From positions 1 through 64,000 of the forward strand of contig NZ_JALJRZ010000007.1 of the NCBI RefSeq assembly GCF_024519435.1: DNA of 64,000 nucleotides. The letters are read 5' to 3'. The position numbers and the translations under genes were made by a program. Shown here one piece after another: positions 38,112 to 47,177 of the stretch. This DNA comes from Terrabacter sp. Ter38. GTDB taxonomy: Bacteria; Actinomycetota; Actinomycetes; Actinomycetales; Dermatophilaceae. The stretch's first letter is position 1. Each line of letters begins with the position of its first letter. The notes beneath the pieces were generated by a model, which saw only the letters and a list, made by a program, of their open reading frames with translations, ran no database searches and was not told where the DNA came from.

Positions 38112-39331
38112 AGGACCATCTCGAGACATCCATCTTCGGCGACCACGAGGAGACCGTCGAGCACCTCGAGGAGGCGCACGCTGCGCCCCCGATGAGCCGG
38201 CGCGAGGTGCGCGAGCAGGAGCTCGCAGCTCGCAAGCGCAGCAGCCGTCGCGCCGGCGAGGGCGGCTCGTCCGGAGCTGCGAAGGGCAAGCCGTCCGTCT
38301 TCCGACGGCTCGTCGTCATCGTCCTCGCCCTCGCCGTCATCGGTGGTGGCGTCGCCGTCGCCTACAAGGCGCTCAAGCCCGTCGTCGAGGGCTTCCTCGA
38401 GTCCAACGACTACCCGGGACCGGGCACGGGCCAGATCCGCGTCACCGTCGACCAGGGCGCGGGCGGCAGCGCGATCGCCAAGACCCTCGCCGAGCAGGAC
38501 ATCGTCAAGTCGAGCAAGGCCTTCATCGAGGCTGCCAACAAAGACCCCCGGAGCGCCGGCATCCAGCCGGGCGTCTACGAGATGAAGAAGCAGATGAAGG
38601 CGTCCGACGCCCTCGCGATCCTCGCCGACCCGAAGAACCGCCTCGTCACCCGCGTCACCATCCCCGAGGGGCTCTGGGCGACGGAGATCTACGCCAAGCT
38701 CTCCGCGTCGTCGGGCATCCCGGTGGCGCAGTACACCGCCGCGGCCAAGAAGGTCGACGAGCTCGGCCTGCCGCCGTCGGCCAAGGGCAACCTCGAGGGT
38801 TACCTCTTTCCGGCGAGCTACGAGTTCGGCCCGACGGCCACGGCGCTCGACCAGCTCAAGCAGATGGTTGCCGAGTCGACGAAGCGACTGGACGCCCTCG
38901 GCATCACGCCCGACCGCATGGAGCGTGTCGTCACGGTCGCGAGCCTCGTCGAGGGAGAGGCCAAGCTCGACTCCGACCGCGCCAAGGTCGCCCGAGTCGT
39001 CGAGAACCGTCTCGCGGCCAAGATGTCCCTCGGCTTCGACTCGACGGTCAACTACATCTTCAAGAAGCGCGGCGTGCCGACGCAGGAGATGCTCGACAGC
39101 AACAACCCGTACAACACCCGCCGCTTCACCGGACTGCCTCCCGGCCCGATCTCCAACCCGGGCGAGAGCGCCCTCGAGGCGGCCGCCAGCCCGGTGGCCG
39201 GCCCGTGGCTCTACTTCGTGACGGTCAACCTCGCCACCGGCGAGACGAAGTTCGCCGCGACGTACGAGGAGCACCAGCGCAACGTGGCCCAGTTCCAGAA
39301 ATGGTGCACCGACAACAAGGGCAAGTGCTGA
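38108..39331 (+). CDS. mltG: Endolytic murein transglycosylase MltG
   Basis: A 407-residue membrane-anchored lytic transglycosylase that cuts nascent glycan strands. A basic cytoplasmic arm of about 65 residues is followed by one helix (LVVIVLALAVIGGGVAVAY), a LysM-like domain (ITVPEG-type phrase VTIPEGLWATEIY) and the YceG domain with the catalytic Glu in VASLVEGEAK, then NPYNTRRFTGLPPGPISNPG. The long N-terminal arm is common in actinobacteria. Overlaps ruvX and aroE. Confidence 0.92.
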   Translation: MKDHLETSIFGDHEETVEHLEEAHAAPPMSRREVREQELAARKRSSRRAGEGGSSGAAKGKPSVFRRLVVIVLALAVIGGGVAVAYKALKPVVEGFLESNDYPGPGTGQIRVTVDQGAGGSAIAKTLAEQDIVKSSKAFIEAANKDPRSAGIQPGVYEMKKQMKASDALAILADPKNRLVTRVTIPEGLWATEIYAKLSASSGIPVAQYTAAAKKVDELGLPPSAKGNLEGYLFPASYEFGPTATALDQLKQMVAESTKRLDALGITPDRMERVVTVASLVEGEAKLDSDRAKVARVVENRLAAKMSLGFDSTVNYIFKKRGVPTQEMLDSNNPYNTRRFTGLPPGPISNPGESALEAAASPVAGPWLYFVTVNLATGETKFAATYEEHQRNVAQFQKWCTDNKGKC

Positions 39332-40185
39332 GCGAGGGGCGCGGAGTCGCCCGGCGCTGTGCGGTGTGGGGCAGCCCGATCGGCCACTCGCTCTCGCCCG
39401 CGCTCCACCGGGCGGCCTACGCGGCCCTTGCCCTGCACGACTGGTCCTACGAGCGGCGCGAGGTCGACGCGTCCGGCTTCGCTGACGCGTTCGCGGGGCT
39501 CGACGGGACCTGGGTCGGCCTCTCGCTGACGATGCCGCTCAAGGAGGTCGCGCTCGGCGCTGCGACCACGGTGACGCCGGTCGCGGCGGCCACCGGTGCC
39601 GCCAACACCCTCGTGCGCGGCACGGACGACCCGTCCGCCTGGACGGCCCACAACACCGACGTCCACGGCCTCACGACGGCGCTGCGCCTCGCCGGGTGCA
39701 CCGACCCCACGAGCCTGCTCGTCGTCGGGTCGGGGGCGACCGCCCGCTCGGCGATCGCGACGCTGGCACCCGGCGGCCGCGTCGTCCTCATGGTCCGCGA
39801 CCGGGTCCGTCCCGAGACGTTCGGACAGGCCGAGGCCGCCGGACTGGTCGTCGAGACCGTCGGCCTGGGGGAGTGGGCCGCGGCAGCCGAGGTGGACGCC
39901 GTCGTCAGCACCGTCCCACCCGCGTCGGTGCCCGACCTCGACGGCCTCCCGGTCGTGACCCACCGCGACCAGCGCCCCGTCGTCCTCGACGTCGTCTACG
40001 GCTCCGGCCGGACGCCCCTCCAGCGCGCAGCCCGCGAGCGGGGCTGGAGCGTCGCCGAGGGCACCGACATGCTCCTGCACCAGGCCACCGAACAGGTACG
40101 CCTCATGACGGGTCACGAGGCACCGCTCAGCGCCATGTCGGCCGCCCTCCGGGCGGCGCTGCTCGATCGGCGTGCGGAGCGGTGA
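39325..40185 (+). CDS. aroE: Shikimate dehydrogenase
   Basis: A 286-residue enzyme that reduces 3-dehydroshikimate with NADPH. The N-terminal substrate domain has GSPIGHSLSPALHRAAY and the catalytic lysine in LTMPLKEVAL with its partner Asp in NTDVHG; the nucleotide-binding loop is GSGATARSA. GTG 39325 overlaps the mltG stop by seven bases and follows AAGGG. It opens the aromatic operon. Confidence 0.9.
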   Translation: MLSEGRGVARRCAVWGSPIGHSLSPALHRAAYAALALHDWSYERREVDASGFADAFAGLDGTWVGLSLTMPLKEVALGAATTVTPVAAATGAANTLVRGTDDPSAWTAHNTDVHGLTTALRLAGCTDPTSLLVVGSGATARSAIATLAPGGRVVLMVRDRVRPETFGQAEAAGLVVETVGLGEWAAAAEVDAVVSTVPPASVPDLDGLPVVTHRDQRPVVLDVVYGSGRTPLQRAARERGWSVAEGTDMLLHQATEQVRLMTGHEAPLSAMSAALRAALLDRRAER

Positions 40186-40895
40186 TCCCGCCGATGACGT
40201 GGGTCGAGGCCCCCGGTGCGCCGTGGTGGTTCGTCCTGGCGCTCGCCGTCGCCGGGGCGCTCGTCGGAGAGGTGCTCCGTCGCCGTCTCGCGACGGGTGG
40301 CTACCGGCTCGACGACGAGGAGGGACCGCTGCCGCGCGTGCCCTCGGTGGTCGTGCCCGTCGCGCTCGCGCTGCTCTGGGGCCTGCTCGGCTGGCGTTTC
40401 GGTCCACTGTCGGAGTGGGCGCTGACGCCCGCCTACCTCGCGTTCGCCTTCGTCGCGGTCGCCCTGGCCTGGGTCGACGCGGACGTCCACCGACTCCCGC
40501 GCGGACTGACGCGCCCGGCCTACCCCCTTCTCGTCGGACAGCTCGCGCTGGCGTCCCTCGCGTCGGGCGACTGGGAGGCGCTGCGTCGGGCGGCGATCGC
40601 CGGCGCCGTCCTGTGGACGATCTACTTCGTCCTCGCGCTCGTGGCGGCACTGCTCGGCAGCGGCTTCGGATACGGCGACGTGACGCTCGCCGGGCTCGTC
40701 GGTCTCGCGACGGGCTACGTCAGCGTGTCCACGACCCTCGTCGCGTCGTACGCCGCGTTCATCCTGGCGGGGGTCTACGGGCTCGTGCGGCTCGTCCTCC
40801 GGCGCGGCACCCGCAAGGACGACATCGCCTTCGGCCCGTGGATGCTGCTCGGCCTGCTCATCTCGCTCGTCGTCCAGGTGCGCCCGCTCGTGTGA
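40182..40895 (+). CDS. A24 family prepilin peptidase
   Basis: A 237-residue membrane aspartic peptidase of family A24 without the N-terminal methyltransferase half. The two aspartates are in AWVDADVHRLP and in GFGYGDVTLAG, matching the paired motifs of PilD/TadV. Six to seven helices are predicted. GTG 40182 overlaps aroE by GTGA; ATG 40194 is the alternative. It presumably matures type IV or Tad prepilins, but no pilus genes lie in this window. Location within the aro operon is shared by other actinobacteria. Confidence 0.82.
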   Translation: MIPPMTWVEAPGAPWWFVLALAVAGALVGEVLRRRLATGGYRLDDEEGPLPRVPSVVVPVALALLWGLLGWRFGPLSEWALTPAYLAFAFVAVALAWVDADVHRLPRGLTRPAYPLLVGQLALASLASGDWEALRRAAIAGAVLWTIYFVLALVAALLGSGFGYGDVTLAGLVGLATGYVSVSTTLVASYAAFILAGVYGLVRLVLRRGTRKDDIAFGPWMLLGLLISLVVQVRPLV

Positions 40896-40988
40896 CCGAC
40901 CCGGAGCGGCGGAACCGGTCGCGAACCGCGTGGTCCCGCGGAGCGGGCGGGTCGGGGGCAGCGACGGACCGCGTGGGAGGATCGGGTC

Positions 40989-42209
40989 ATGTTGCGTTGG
41001 TTGACGGCCGGTGAGTCGCACGGTCCCGCACTCGTCGCCATGATCGAGGGGCTCCCCGCCGGCGTCGAGGTCGGCGCGAAGGACCTGCAGGCCGCCCTGT
41101 CCCGCCGCCGGCTCGGCTACGGCCGCGGCGCGCGGATGACGTTCGAGCAGGACGAGGTCGAGTTCCTCGGCGGCCTGCGCCACGGCCTGACGCTCGGCTC
41201 GCCGATCGCCGTGCGCATCGGCAACAGCGAGTGGCCCAAGTGGACGACCGTGATGAGCCCCGAGGCCGTCAGCGACGCGGCGTTCGCCGCCTCCGACGAC
41301 GTCAACGCCGAGAGGGAGGTCGCGCGCAACAAGCCGCTGACCCGCCCCCGGCCCGGCCACGCCGACCTCGTGGGCATGCAGAAGTACGGCCACGAGGACG
41401 CCCGCCCGGTGCTCGAGCGCGCCTCGGCCCGCGAGACCGCGGCCCGCGTGGCCCTCGGTGAGATCGCCGCACGGTTCCTCGAGCAGTCCTACGGCATCCG
41501 TCTCGTCTCGCACACCGTGTCGATCGGGACCGCCGGGGTGGCCGACGGCGCGTCCCTGCCGACCCCCGACGACGTCGAGCGTCTCGACGCCGACCCGGTG
41601 CGCGCCTTCGACCCGTCGGGGTCAGCGGCCATGGTCGCCGAGGTCGACGCGGCGAAGAAGGACGGCGACACCCTCGGGGGCGTCGTCGAGGTGCTCGCCT
41701 ACGGCGTGCCGCCGGGCCTCGGCTCGCACGTCCACTGGGACCGCAAGCTCGACGGGCAGCTCGCCCAGGCCCTCATGAGCATCCAGGCCATCAAGGGCGT
41801 CGAGGTCGGCGACGGCTTCGAGACGGCCCGCCGTCGTGGCTCCGAGGCGCACGACGAGATGGAGATGGTCGACGGCGTCATCACCCGTCGCACCGGCCGT
41901 GCCGGCGGCACCGAGGGTGGCATGTCGACCGGTCAGGTGCTCCGCGTCCGCGCGGCGATGAAGCCGATCAGCACCGTGCCCCGCGCCCTGTCGACGGTCG
42001 ACGTCGCGACGGGGGAGGCCGCCACGGCCATCCACCAGCGCTCCGACGTGTGCGCCGTGCCGGCTGCCGGCGTCGTCGCCGAGGCGATGGTCGCTCTCGT
42101 GCTGGCCCAGTCGTGCCTCGAGAAGTTCGGGGGCGACTCGGTGGCCGAGACGTCACGCAACCACACCGCGTACCTCGACGGCATCCGGGAGGGGCTGCGC
42201 ACATGGTGA
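40989..42209 (+). CDS. aroC: Chorismate synthase
   Basis: A 406-residue FMN-dependent enzyme converting EPSP to chorismate. It opens [21 protein letters not shown] and has [11 protein letters not shown] and [15 protein letters not shown], all diagnostic. GGGAGGATC precedes the ATG at 40989. A gap of 93 bases without clear features separates it from the A24 gene. Confidence 0.97.
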   Translation: MLRWLTAGESHGPALVAMIEGLPAGVEVGAKDLQAALSRRRLGYGRGARMTFEQDEVEFLGGLRHGLTLGSPIAVRIGNSEWPKWTTVMSPEAVSDAAFAASDDVNAEREVARNKPLTRPRPGHADLVGMQKYGHEDARPVLERASARETAARVALGEIAARFLEQSYGIRLVSHTVSIGTAGVADGASLPTPDDVERLDADPVRAFDPSGSAAMVAEVDAAKKDGDTLGGVVEVLAYGVPPGLGSHVHWDRKLDGQLAQALMSIQAIKGVEVGDGFETARRRGSEAHDEMEMVDGVITRRTGRAGGTEGGMSTGQVLRVRAAMKPISTVPRALSTVDVATGEAATAIHQRSDVCAVPAAGVVAEAMVALVLAQSCLEKFGGDSVAETSRNHTAYLDGIREGLRTW

Positions 42210-42733
42210 ACGACCACGTGACCCGCCCCGTCGCCGTGGTCGTCGGGCCGCCCGGCGCCGGCAAGACCACGGTCGGCCAGGCCCTCGCGGCGCGGCTCGG
42301 CGTGGCCTTCCACGACGTCGACGCGGCCATCGAGGCCGCGGAAGGGCGCTCGATCTCCGACATCTTCGTCGACGACGGCGAGTCCGTCTTCCGCGACCTC
42401 GAGCGCGCCGAGGTGGCGCGTGCGCTCGCGGAGGAAGCGGGCGTCGTCTCGCTCGGCGGGGGTGCCGTCATGGACCCGCTCACCGAGGTCGCCCTCGCCG
42501 GCCACGCCGTCGTCTTCCTCGACGTCGCCATCGCCGACGCGAGCAAGCGGATCGGCTTCGACCGCTCGCGCCCGCTGCTGTCGGTCAACCCCCGCGCGTC
42601 GTGGGTGCGGATGATGAACGACCGTCGCCCCACGTACGAGCGCGTCGCGACCGTGCGCGTCGACACCGCGGGACGCACGCCCGAGGAGGTCGTCGACGTC
42701 GTCGTCGCCGAGCTCGAGGCGGCCCGCGCGTGA
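42203..42733 (+). CDS. aroK: Shikimate kinase
   Basis: A 176-residue P-loop kinase. Walker [20 protein letters not shown], substrate-binding [29 protein letters not shown] and [16 protein letters not shown] precedes ATG 42203 by eight bases; the gene overlaps aroC by seven bases and aroB by GTGA. Confidence 0.94.
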   Translation: MVNDHVTRPVAVVVGPPGAGKTTVGQALAARLGVAFHDVDAAIEAAEGRSISDIFVDDGESVFRDLERAEVARALAEEAGVVSLGGGAVMDPLTEVALAGHAVVFLDVAIADASKRIGFDRSRPLLSVNPRASWVRMMNDRRPTYERVATVRVDTAGRTPEEVVDVVVAELEAARA

Positions 42734-43857
42734 GCACTGCAGTCGAGCCGACGACGATCCCCGTCGGCGACGACTACGACGTCGTCATCGGGTCCGGCGT
42801 GCTCGACCGCGTCGGTGACCTCCTCGGCGACGACGTCGAGCGCGTCCTCGTCGTCCATCCCCCGACGCTGACCGAGCTGACCTCGCGGGTCACCGCGGCC
42901 CTGCAGGGCCTGGGGTATGCCGTCCACGTCGCCGAGGTGCCCGACGCAGAGGCCGCCAAGACGGCCGAGGTCGCGGCGGCGCTCTGGGCCCAGCTGGGCC
43001 GGGCCGGCTTCACCCGCACCGACGCCGTCGTCGGAGTGGGTGGCGGCACGGTCACCGACCTCGCCGGCTTCGTCGCCGCGTCCTGGCTGCGCGGGGTGCG
43101 CGTCGTCCAGGTGCCGACGACCCTGCTCGGGATGGTCGATGCGGCCGTGGGGGGCAAGACCGGCATCAACACCGCCGAGGGCAAGAACCTCGTCGGGGCC
43201 TTCCACCCTCCGGCCGGTGTGCTCTGCGACGTCGACGTCCTCGCGACCCTGCCCGAGGCCGACCTCGTCGCGGGGCTGGCCGAGGTCGTCAAGTGCGGCT
43301 TCATCGCCGACCCGGTGATCCTCGACCTCGTCGAGGCGTCCGTGACAGGCGGCGCGGACCGCGTGCGCAGCGTCGCCGACCCGCACCTGCGTGAGCTCAT
43401 CGAGCGCGCCGTCCGCGTCAAGGCCGAGGTCGTCGCCGCAGACCTGCGCGAGAGCTCGTTGCGCGAGATCCTCAACTACGGCCACACGTTCGGCCACGCC
43501 ATCGAGCAGGTCGAGCACTACTCGTGGCGGCACGGCGAGGCGGTCGGTGTCGGCATGGTCTACGTCGCCGAGCTCGCCCGCCTCACCGGTCACCTGACCG
43601 GTCCCGAGGGCGACGCGCTCGTCGCGCGGCACCGCTCGGTCCTCGAGTCGCTCGGCCTCCCGACGACGTATGCCGCCGGACGCTGGGACGAGCTGCTCAG
43701 CGCGATGCGGCGCGACAAGAAGTCCCGCGGCTCCACGCTCCGCTTCGTCGTGCTCGACGGCCTGGCCCGGCCCGCGCGCCTCGCCGGCCCCGACGACGCC
43801 CTGCTCCAGGCGGCCTACGGCCTCGTGTCGCGGCGCCCCGACGCGAGCGCTCACTAG
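42730..43857 (+). CDS. aroB: 3-dehydroquinate synthase
   Basis: A 375-residue NAD- and metal-dependent enzyme that cyclises DAHP. VGVGGGTVTDLAGFVAASWLRG and PTTLLGMVDAAVGGKTGIN are diagnostic, with the metal-binding histidines in NYGHTFGHAIE. It starts at GTG 42730 overlapping aroK. Its TAG stop opens the -10 of aroQ. Confidence 0.96.
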   Translation: MSTAVEPTTIPVGDDYDVVIGSGVLDRVGDLLGDDVERVLVVHPPTLTELTSRVTAALQGLGYAVHVAEVPDAEAAKTAEVAAALWAQLGRAGFTRTDAVVGVGGGTVTDLAGFVAASWLRGVRVVQVPTTLLGMVDAAVGGKTGINTAEGKNLVGAFHPPAGVLCDVDVLATLPEADLVAGLAEVVKCGFIADPVILDLVEASVTGGADRVRSVADPHLRELIERAVRVKAEVVAADLRESSLREILNYGHTFGHAIEQVEHYSWRHGEAVGVGMVYVAELARLTGHLTGPEGDALVARHRSVLESLGLPTTYAAGRWDELLSAMRRDKKSRGSTLRFVVLDGLARPARLAGPDDALLQAAYGLVSRRPDASAH

Positions 43858-43860
43858 ACT
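43855..43860 (+). promoter_or_regulatory. Leaderless -10 (TAGACT) of aroQ fused to the aroB stop
   Basis: TAGACT starts with the aroB TAG stop (43855-43857); seven bases separate it from the aroQ ATG at 43868. It is the same hexamer and layout as before pyrG. Confidence 0.5.
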
Positions 43861-43867
43861 CGCGCCC

Positions 43868-44305
43868 ATGACGGCACCCACGGTCTTCGTCCTGTCGGGC
43901 CCCAACCTGGGCCGACTCGGCACCCGCGAGCCCGAGGTCTACGGCTCCGACACGCTCGACGACGTGCACGCCGCGGTGCAGCGCGAGGCGCGCGAGCTCG
44001 GGCTCGTCGCCGACTGCCGCCAGACCAACCACGAGGGCGAGCTCATCGACTGGCTGCACGAGGCCGTCGACGTCGGCGCCGACGTCGTGCTCAACCCAGG
44101 CGCCTTCACCCACTACTCGTATGCCGTCCGCGACGCCTGCGCCATCGTGACGACGAGTGGTCGGAGCCTCGTCGAGGTCCACCTCAGCAACCCCGCGGCG
44201 CGGGAGGAGTTCCGGCACACGTCCGTCGTGGCCGGGGTCGCGACCGGCACCGTCGCCGGCTTCGGGCTGCAGTCCTACCTGCTCGCCCTGCGCGCCCTCG
44301 TCTGA
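43868..44305 (+). CDS. aroQ: Type II 3-dehydroquinate dehydratase
   Basis: A 145-residue enzyme that dehydrates 3-dehydroquinate. LSGPNLGRLGTREPEVYG holds the catalytic Tyr, QTNHEGELIDWLH the Glu, and NPGAFTHYSYAVRDA the His; the usual Asn-Leu after PNL is Gly-Arg. The dodecameric class is short, and the length is normal. It completes the aro operon. Confidence 0.94.
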   Translation: MTAPTVFVLSGPNLGRLGTREPEVYGSDTLDDVHAAVQREARELGLVADCRQTNHEGELIDWLHEAVDVGADVVLNPGAFTHYSYAVRDACAIVTTSGRSLVEVHLSNPAAREEFRHTSVVAGVATGTVAGFGLQSYLLALRALV

Positions 44306-44413
44306 CCTCGCGGGCCGGCGTCGCGACGCCTCGACCCATCGCACCCCCAACCAGTACCGCCGACGCGGGCCCCCACACCGCGGGTCTCCGTCCCCAGCAC
44401 CAGAAAGATCACC

Positions 44414-44479
44414 ATGACAACGAACCCGCCCACCGCCCAGCCCGCGGCGTTCACCTCGCGTCCCCGGAGCGGCCGGTGA
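44414..44479 (+). CDS. Possible 21-residue leader peptide ahead of RNase J
   Basis: ATG 44414 opens a 21-codon ORF beginning MTTNPPTAQPAAF, ending in a TGA (44477-44479) that overlaps the GTG start of rnj as GTGA. Upstream AGAAAGATC is a weak ribosome site. The ORF is out of frame with rnj, so it cannot be its N-terminus. Coupling of the leader to rnj is suggested by the overlap; no more can be said. Confidence 0.35.
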   Translation: MTTNPPTAQPAAFTSRPRSGR

Positions 44480-46200
44480 GCGCCGGCGGCGGCCGCCGGC
44501 AGCACTCCCGAGGTCGGGGGCGCAGCTCGCGACGGTCCCAGGACCTCCCGGCGCTGCCTCGCGACGGCCTGCGGATCGTGCCCCTCGGTGGGCTCGGTGA
44601 GATCGGTCGCAACATGACGGTCTTCGAGCACGCGGGGCGGCTGCTCGTCGTCGACTGCGGCGTCCTCTTCCCCGAGGAGCACCAGCCGGGCGTCGACGTC
44701 ATCCTGCCGGACTTCTCCTGGATCCGGGACCGCCTCGACAAGATCGACGCGATCGTGCTCACGCACGGCCACGAGGACCACATCGGGGGCGTGCCCTACC
44801 TGCTGCGCGAGCGACCGGACATCCCCGTCGTCGGCTCCCGCCTCACCCTGGCCTTCCTCGAGGCGAAGCTCCAGGAACACCGCATCACCCCCGTCACCGT
44901 GCAGGTGAGCGAGGACGACCGCCGCTCCTTCGGGCCCTTCGACTGCGAGTTCGTCGCCGTCAACCACTCCATCCCCGACGGGCTCGCCGTCGCGATCCGC
45001 ACCGCCGCCGGCCTCGTGCTGCACACCGGCGACTTCAAGATGGACCAGTTCCCGCTCGACGGGCGCGTGACCGACCTTCGGGCCTTCGCCCGCCTCGGCG
45101 AGGAGGGCGTCGACCTCTTCCTCGTCGACTCGACGAACGCAGAGGTGCCGGGCTTCACGGTGTCGGAGGGCGAGCTCTCGCCGGCGATCGAGGCCGTGTT
45201 CCGCACGACTCCGGGCCGGGTCATCGTGTCGAGCTTCGCCAGCCACGTGCACCGCATCCAGCAGGTCCTCGACGCGGCCCGCGACCATGGCCGCAAGGTG
45301 GCCTTCGTCGGCCGGTCGATGGTGCGCAACATGGGCATAGCCGCTGACCTCGGCTACCTCACCATCCCCAAGGGCCTGGTCGTCGACCTCAAGCAGCTCG
45401 AGCGCTTGCCTGCCCACCAGATCGCGCTCGTCTGCACCGGGTCGCAGGGGGAGCCGCTCGCGGCCCTGTCGCGGATGGCCAACCGGGACCACCCGATCCG
45501 CATCACCGAGGGCGACACCGTGCTGCTCGCCAGCTCCCTCATCCCCGGCAACGAGAACGCCATTTACCGCGTCATCAACGAGCTCACCCGCTGGGGTGCG
45601 AACGTCGTGCACAAGGGCAACGCCAAGGTGCACGTCTCGGGCCACGCGAGCGCGGGTGAGCTCGCGTACTGCTACAACATCGTCCAGCCCTCCAGCGTGC
45701 TGCCCGTCCACGGGGAGTGGCGCCACCTGCGAGCCAACGCCGACATCGCCATCCGCACGGGCGTCGACGCCGAGCGCGCCCTCATCGGGCACGACGGCGC
45801 CGTCGTCGATCTCGTCGACGGCCGGGCGACGATCACCGGCACCGTTCCTGCCGGGCTCGTCTACGTCGACGCCATGACCGTCGGCGGGGCGACCGAGGAG
45901 TCGCTGCACGTGCGCCGGACCCTGGCCGAGGAAGGGGTGATCACCATCGTGTGCATCGTCGACCCCGACACGGGCATGCTCTCCGAGGAACCGGACTACC
46001 TCGCGCACGGCTTCGAGCACGAGCCCGGGGACTTCGCCAAGGCCACCCCGGCCATCCAGAAGGCTCTCACCACAGCCGCCAAGGAGGGCATCGAGGACAT
46101 CGAGCAGGTCGAGGAGCTCGTCCGCCGCGCGATGTCCACGTGGGTCCACCGCCAGGCGCGGCGGAGCCCGCTCATCATCCCGGTCATCGTCGACGCGTAA
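44476..46200 (+). CDS. rnj: Ribonuclease J
   Basis: A 574-residue metallo-beta-lactamase/beta-CASP nuclease that processes and degrades RNA. After a basic arm of about 30 residues comes GLRIVPLGGLGEIGRNMTVFEH; the zinc site is THGHEDHIGG, with HTGDFKMDQ further on; motifs VSSFASHVHRIQQVL and VCTGSQGEPLAALSRMA are present. Start is GTG 44476. In mycobacteria rnj lies next to dapA; here it follows aroQ. Confidence 0.94.
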   Translation: MSAGGGRRQHSRGRGRSSRRSQDLPALPRDGLRIVPLGGLGEIGRNMTVFEHAGRLLVVDCGVLFPEEHQPGVDVILPDFSWIRDRLDKIDAIVLTHGHEDHIGGVPYLLRERPDIPVVGSRLTLAFLEAKLQEHRITPVTVQVSEDDRRSFGPFDCEFVAVNHSIPDGLAVAIRTAAGLVLHTGDFKMDQFPLDGRVTDLRAFARLGEEGVDLFLVDSTNAEVPGFTVSEGELSPAIEAVFRTTPGRVIVSSFASHVHRIQQVLDAARDHGRKVAFVGRSMVRNMGIAADLGYLTIPKGLVVDLKQLERLPAHQIALVCTGSQGEPLAALSRMANRDHPIRITEGDTVLLASSLIPGNENAIYRVINELTRWGANVVHKGNAKVHVSGHASAGELAYCYNIVQPSSVLPVHGEWRHLRANADIAIRTGVDAERALIGHDGAVVDLVDGRATITGTVPAGLVYVDAMTVGGATEESLHVRRTLAEEGVITIVCIVDPDTGMLSEEPDYLAHGFEHEPGDFAKATPAIQKALTTAAKEGIEDIEQVEELVRRAMSTWVHRQARRSPLIIPVIVDA

Positions 46201-46213
46201 GCCCTCGCGCAGG

Positions 46214-46838
46214 GTGCAGGGGCGAGCACCGAGACGCTCGTCGACCGGCGTCGTGCCCCCTGACCCTCCTCGGCGGTCTCGGGGTCCCGGCGCGCTCACG
46301 GCGTGCAGCACCGGGACCCCGTCGGCTGCGTCGAGCGGCTCGGCGACGGCCGAGGAAGTACCCCTGACCGTCACGCTCACGGTGAAGGATCTCGCGACGA
46401 GCTCGGCCCTCGTCGGTGCCGCCGTGTACGTCTGGCACTGCGACCGCGACGGCAGCTACTCGATGTACAGCCAGGACGCGGCCGACGAGAAAGAGCGGCG
46501 TGCAGGCCACCGACGAGTCGGGCACGGCGACCTTCACGTCGATCTTCCCGGCCTGCCGCTCGGGCCGCTGGCCGCACATCCACGTCGAGGTCTACTCGAA
46601 GGTGAGCGACGCGACGTCGAGCGGCCCCATCGTCAAGACCTCACAGATCGCCCTGCCCCGATCCACCTGCGAGGTGGTCTGTGCCACGAGCGGCGACGAG
46701 CAGAGCGTCGGCAACCTCTCGCAGGTCAGTCTCCAGCGCGACACCGTCTTCGGTGACGACCGTGGCATCCACCGGCCGGCGACGATGTCGGGCAGCACCT
46801 CGTCCGGGTACACCGCGGCGCTGACGATCGGCGTCTGA
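46214..46838 (+). pseudogene. Intradiol ring-cleavage dioxygenase, multiply frameshifted
   Basis: Translating in alternating frames gives a recognisable protein: a twin-arginine-like region (DRRRA then LTLLGGLGVPA), a lipobox LTACSTG, then TVTLTVKDLATSSALVGAAVYVWHCDRDG, and after a break GVQATDESGTATFTSIFPACRSGRWPHIHVEVY with the metal-ligand HIH. Indels are near 46255-46262 (extra CC), 46288-46293 (extra CG) and 46484-46500 (about five bases lost). Secreted or lipoprotein intradiol dioxygenases cleave catechol-type rings. Three separate lesions argue for real decay rather than a sequencing slip. It starts 13 bases after rnj. Confidence 0.75.
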
Positions 46839-46876
46839 ACCCCACCCGGCGCCGGGGCTCGTGGGAACCTGCTCCC

Positions 46877-47170
46877 ATGAGTGAGGACGAAGACCTCGTG
46901 GTCAGCGCGATGGCGATCAACGTGACGATCCCGGGGCCGCTGCGCTGGAACGACACCCGCCGGGGTCAGGAGTTCCGGCTCGACACCCTCAACGTCCGGA
47001 TGCTCCCGGACGGCCACCTCGCGGCCAAGGCGTACGGCCGGCCCGTCGAGGGCGGGCGCGGGGCCTACGTGTCGTTCACCGTGCCGGACCGCCCCGAGCT
47101 CGCGGCACTGGTCGCGGCCGCTGCGGACCGGGCCGCGGAGAGGTGGGCTTCCCACCAAGGGCTCGGGTGA
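46877..47170 (+). CDS. Small hypothetical protein
   Basis: A 97-residue protein not recognised. It begins MSEDEDLVVSAMAINVT and has a beta-rich middle (FRLDTLNVRMLPDGHLAAKAYGR) and a C-terminal Ala-rich helix (PELAALVAAAADRAAERW). The start codon lies at the edge of a small TGGGA/TCCCA hairpin (46862-46877) and no Shine-Dalgarno is obvious. It converges with the HelD gene, leaving only seven bases between. Confidence 0.65.
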   Translation: MSEDEDLVVSAMAINVTIPGPLRWNDTRRGQEFRLDTLNVRMLPDGHLAAKAYGRPVEGGRGAYVSFTVPDRPELAALVAAAADRAAERWASHQGLG

Positions 47171-47177
47171 GCCGGGG

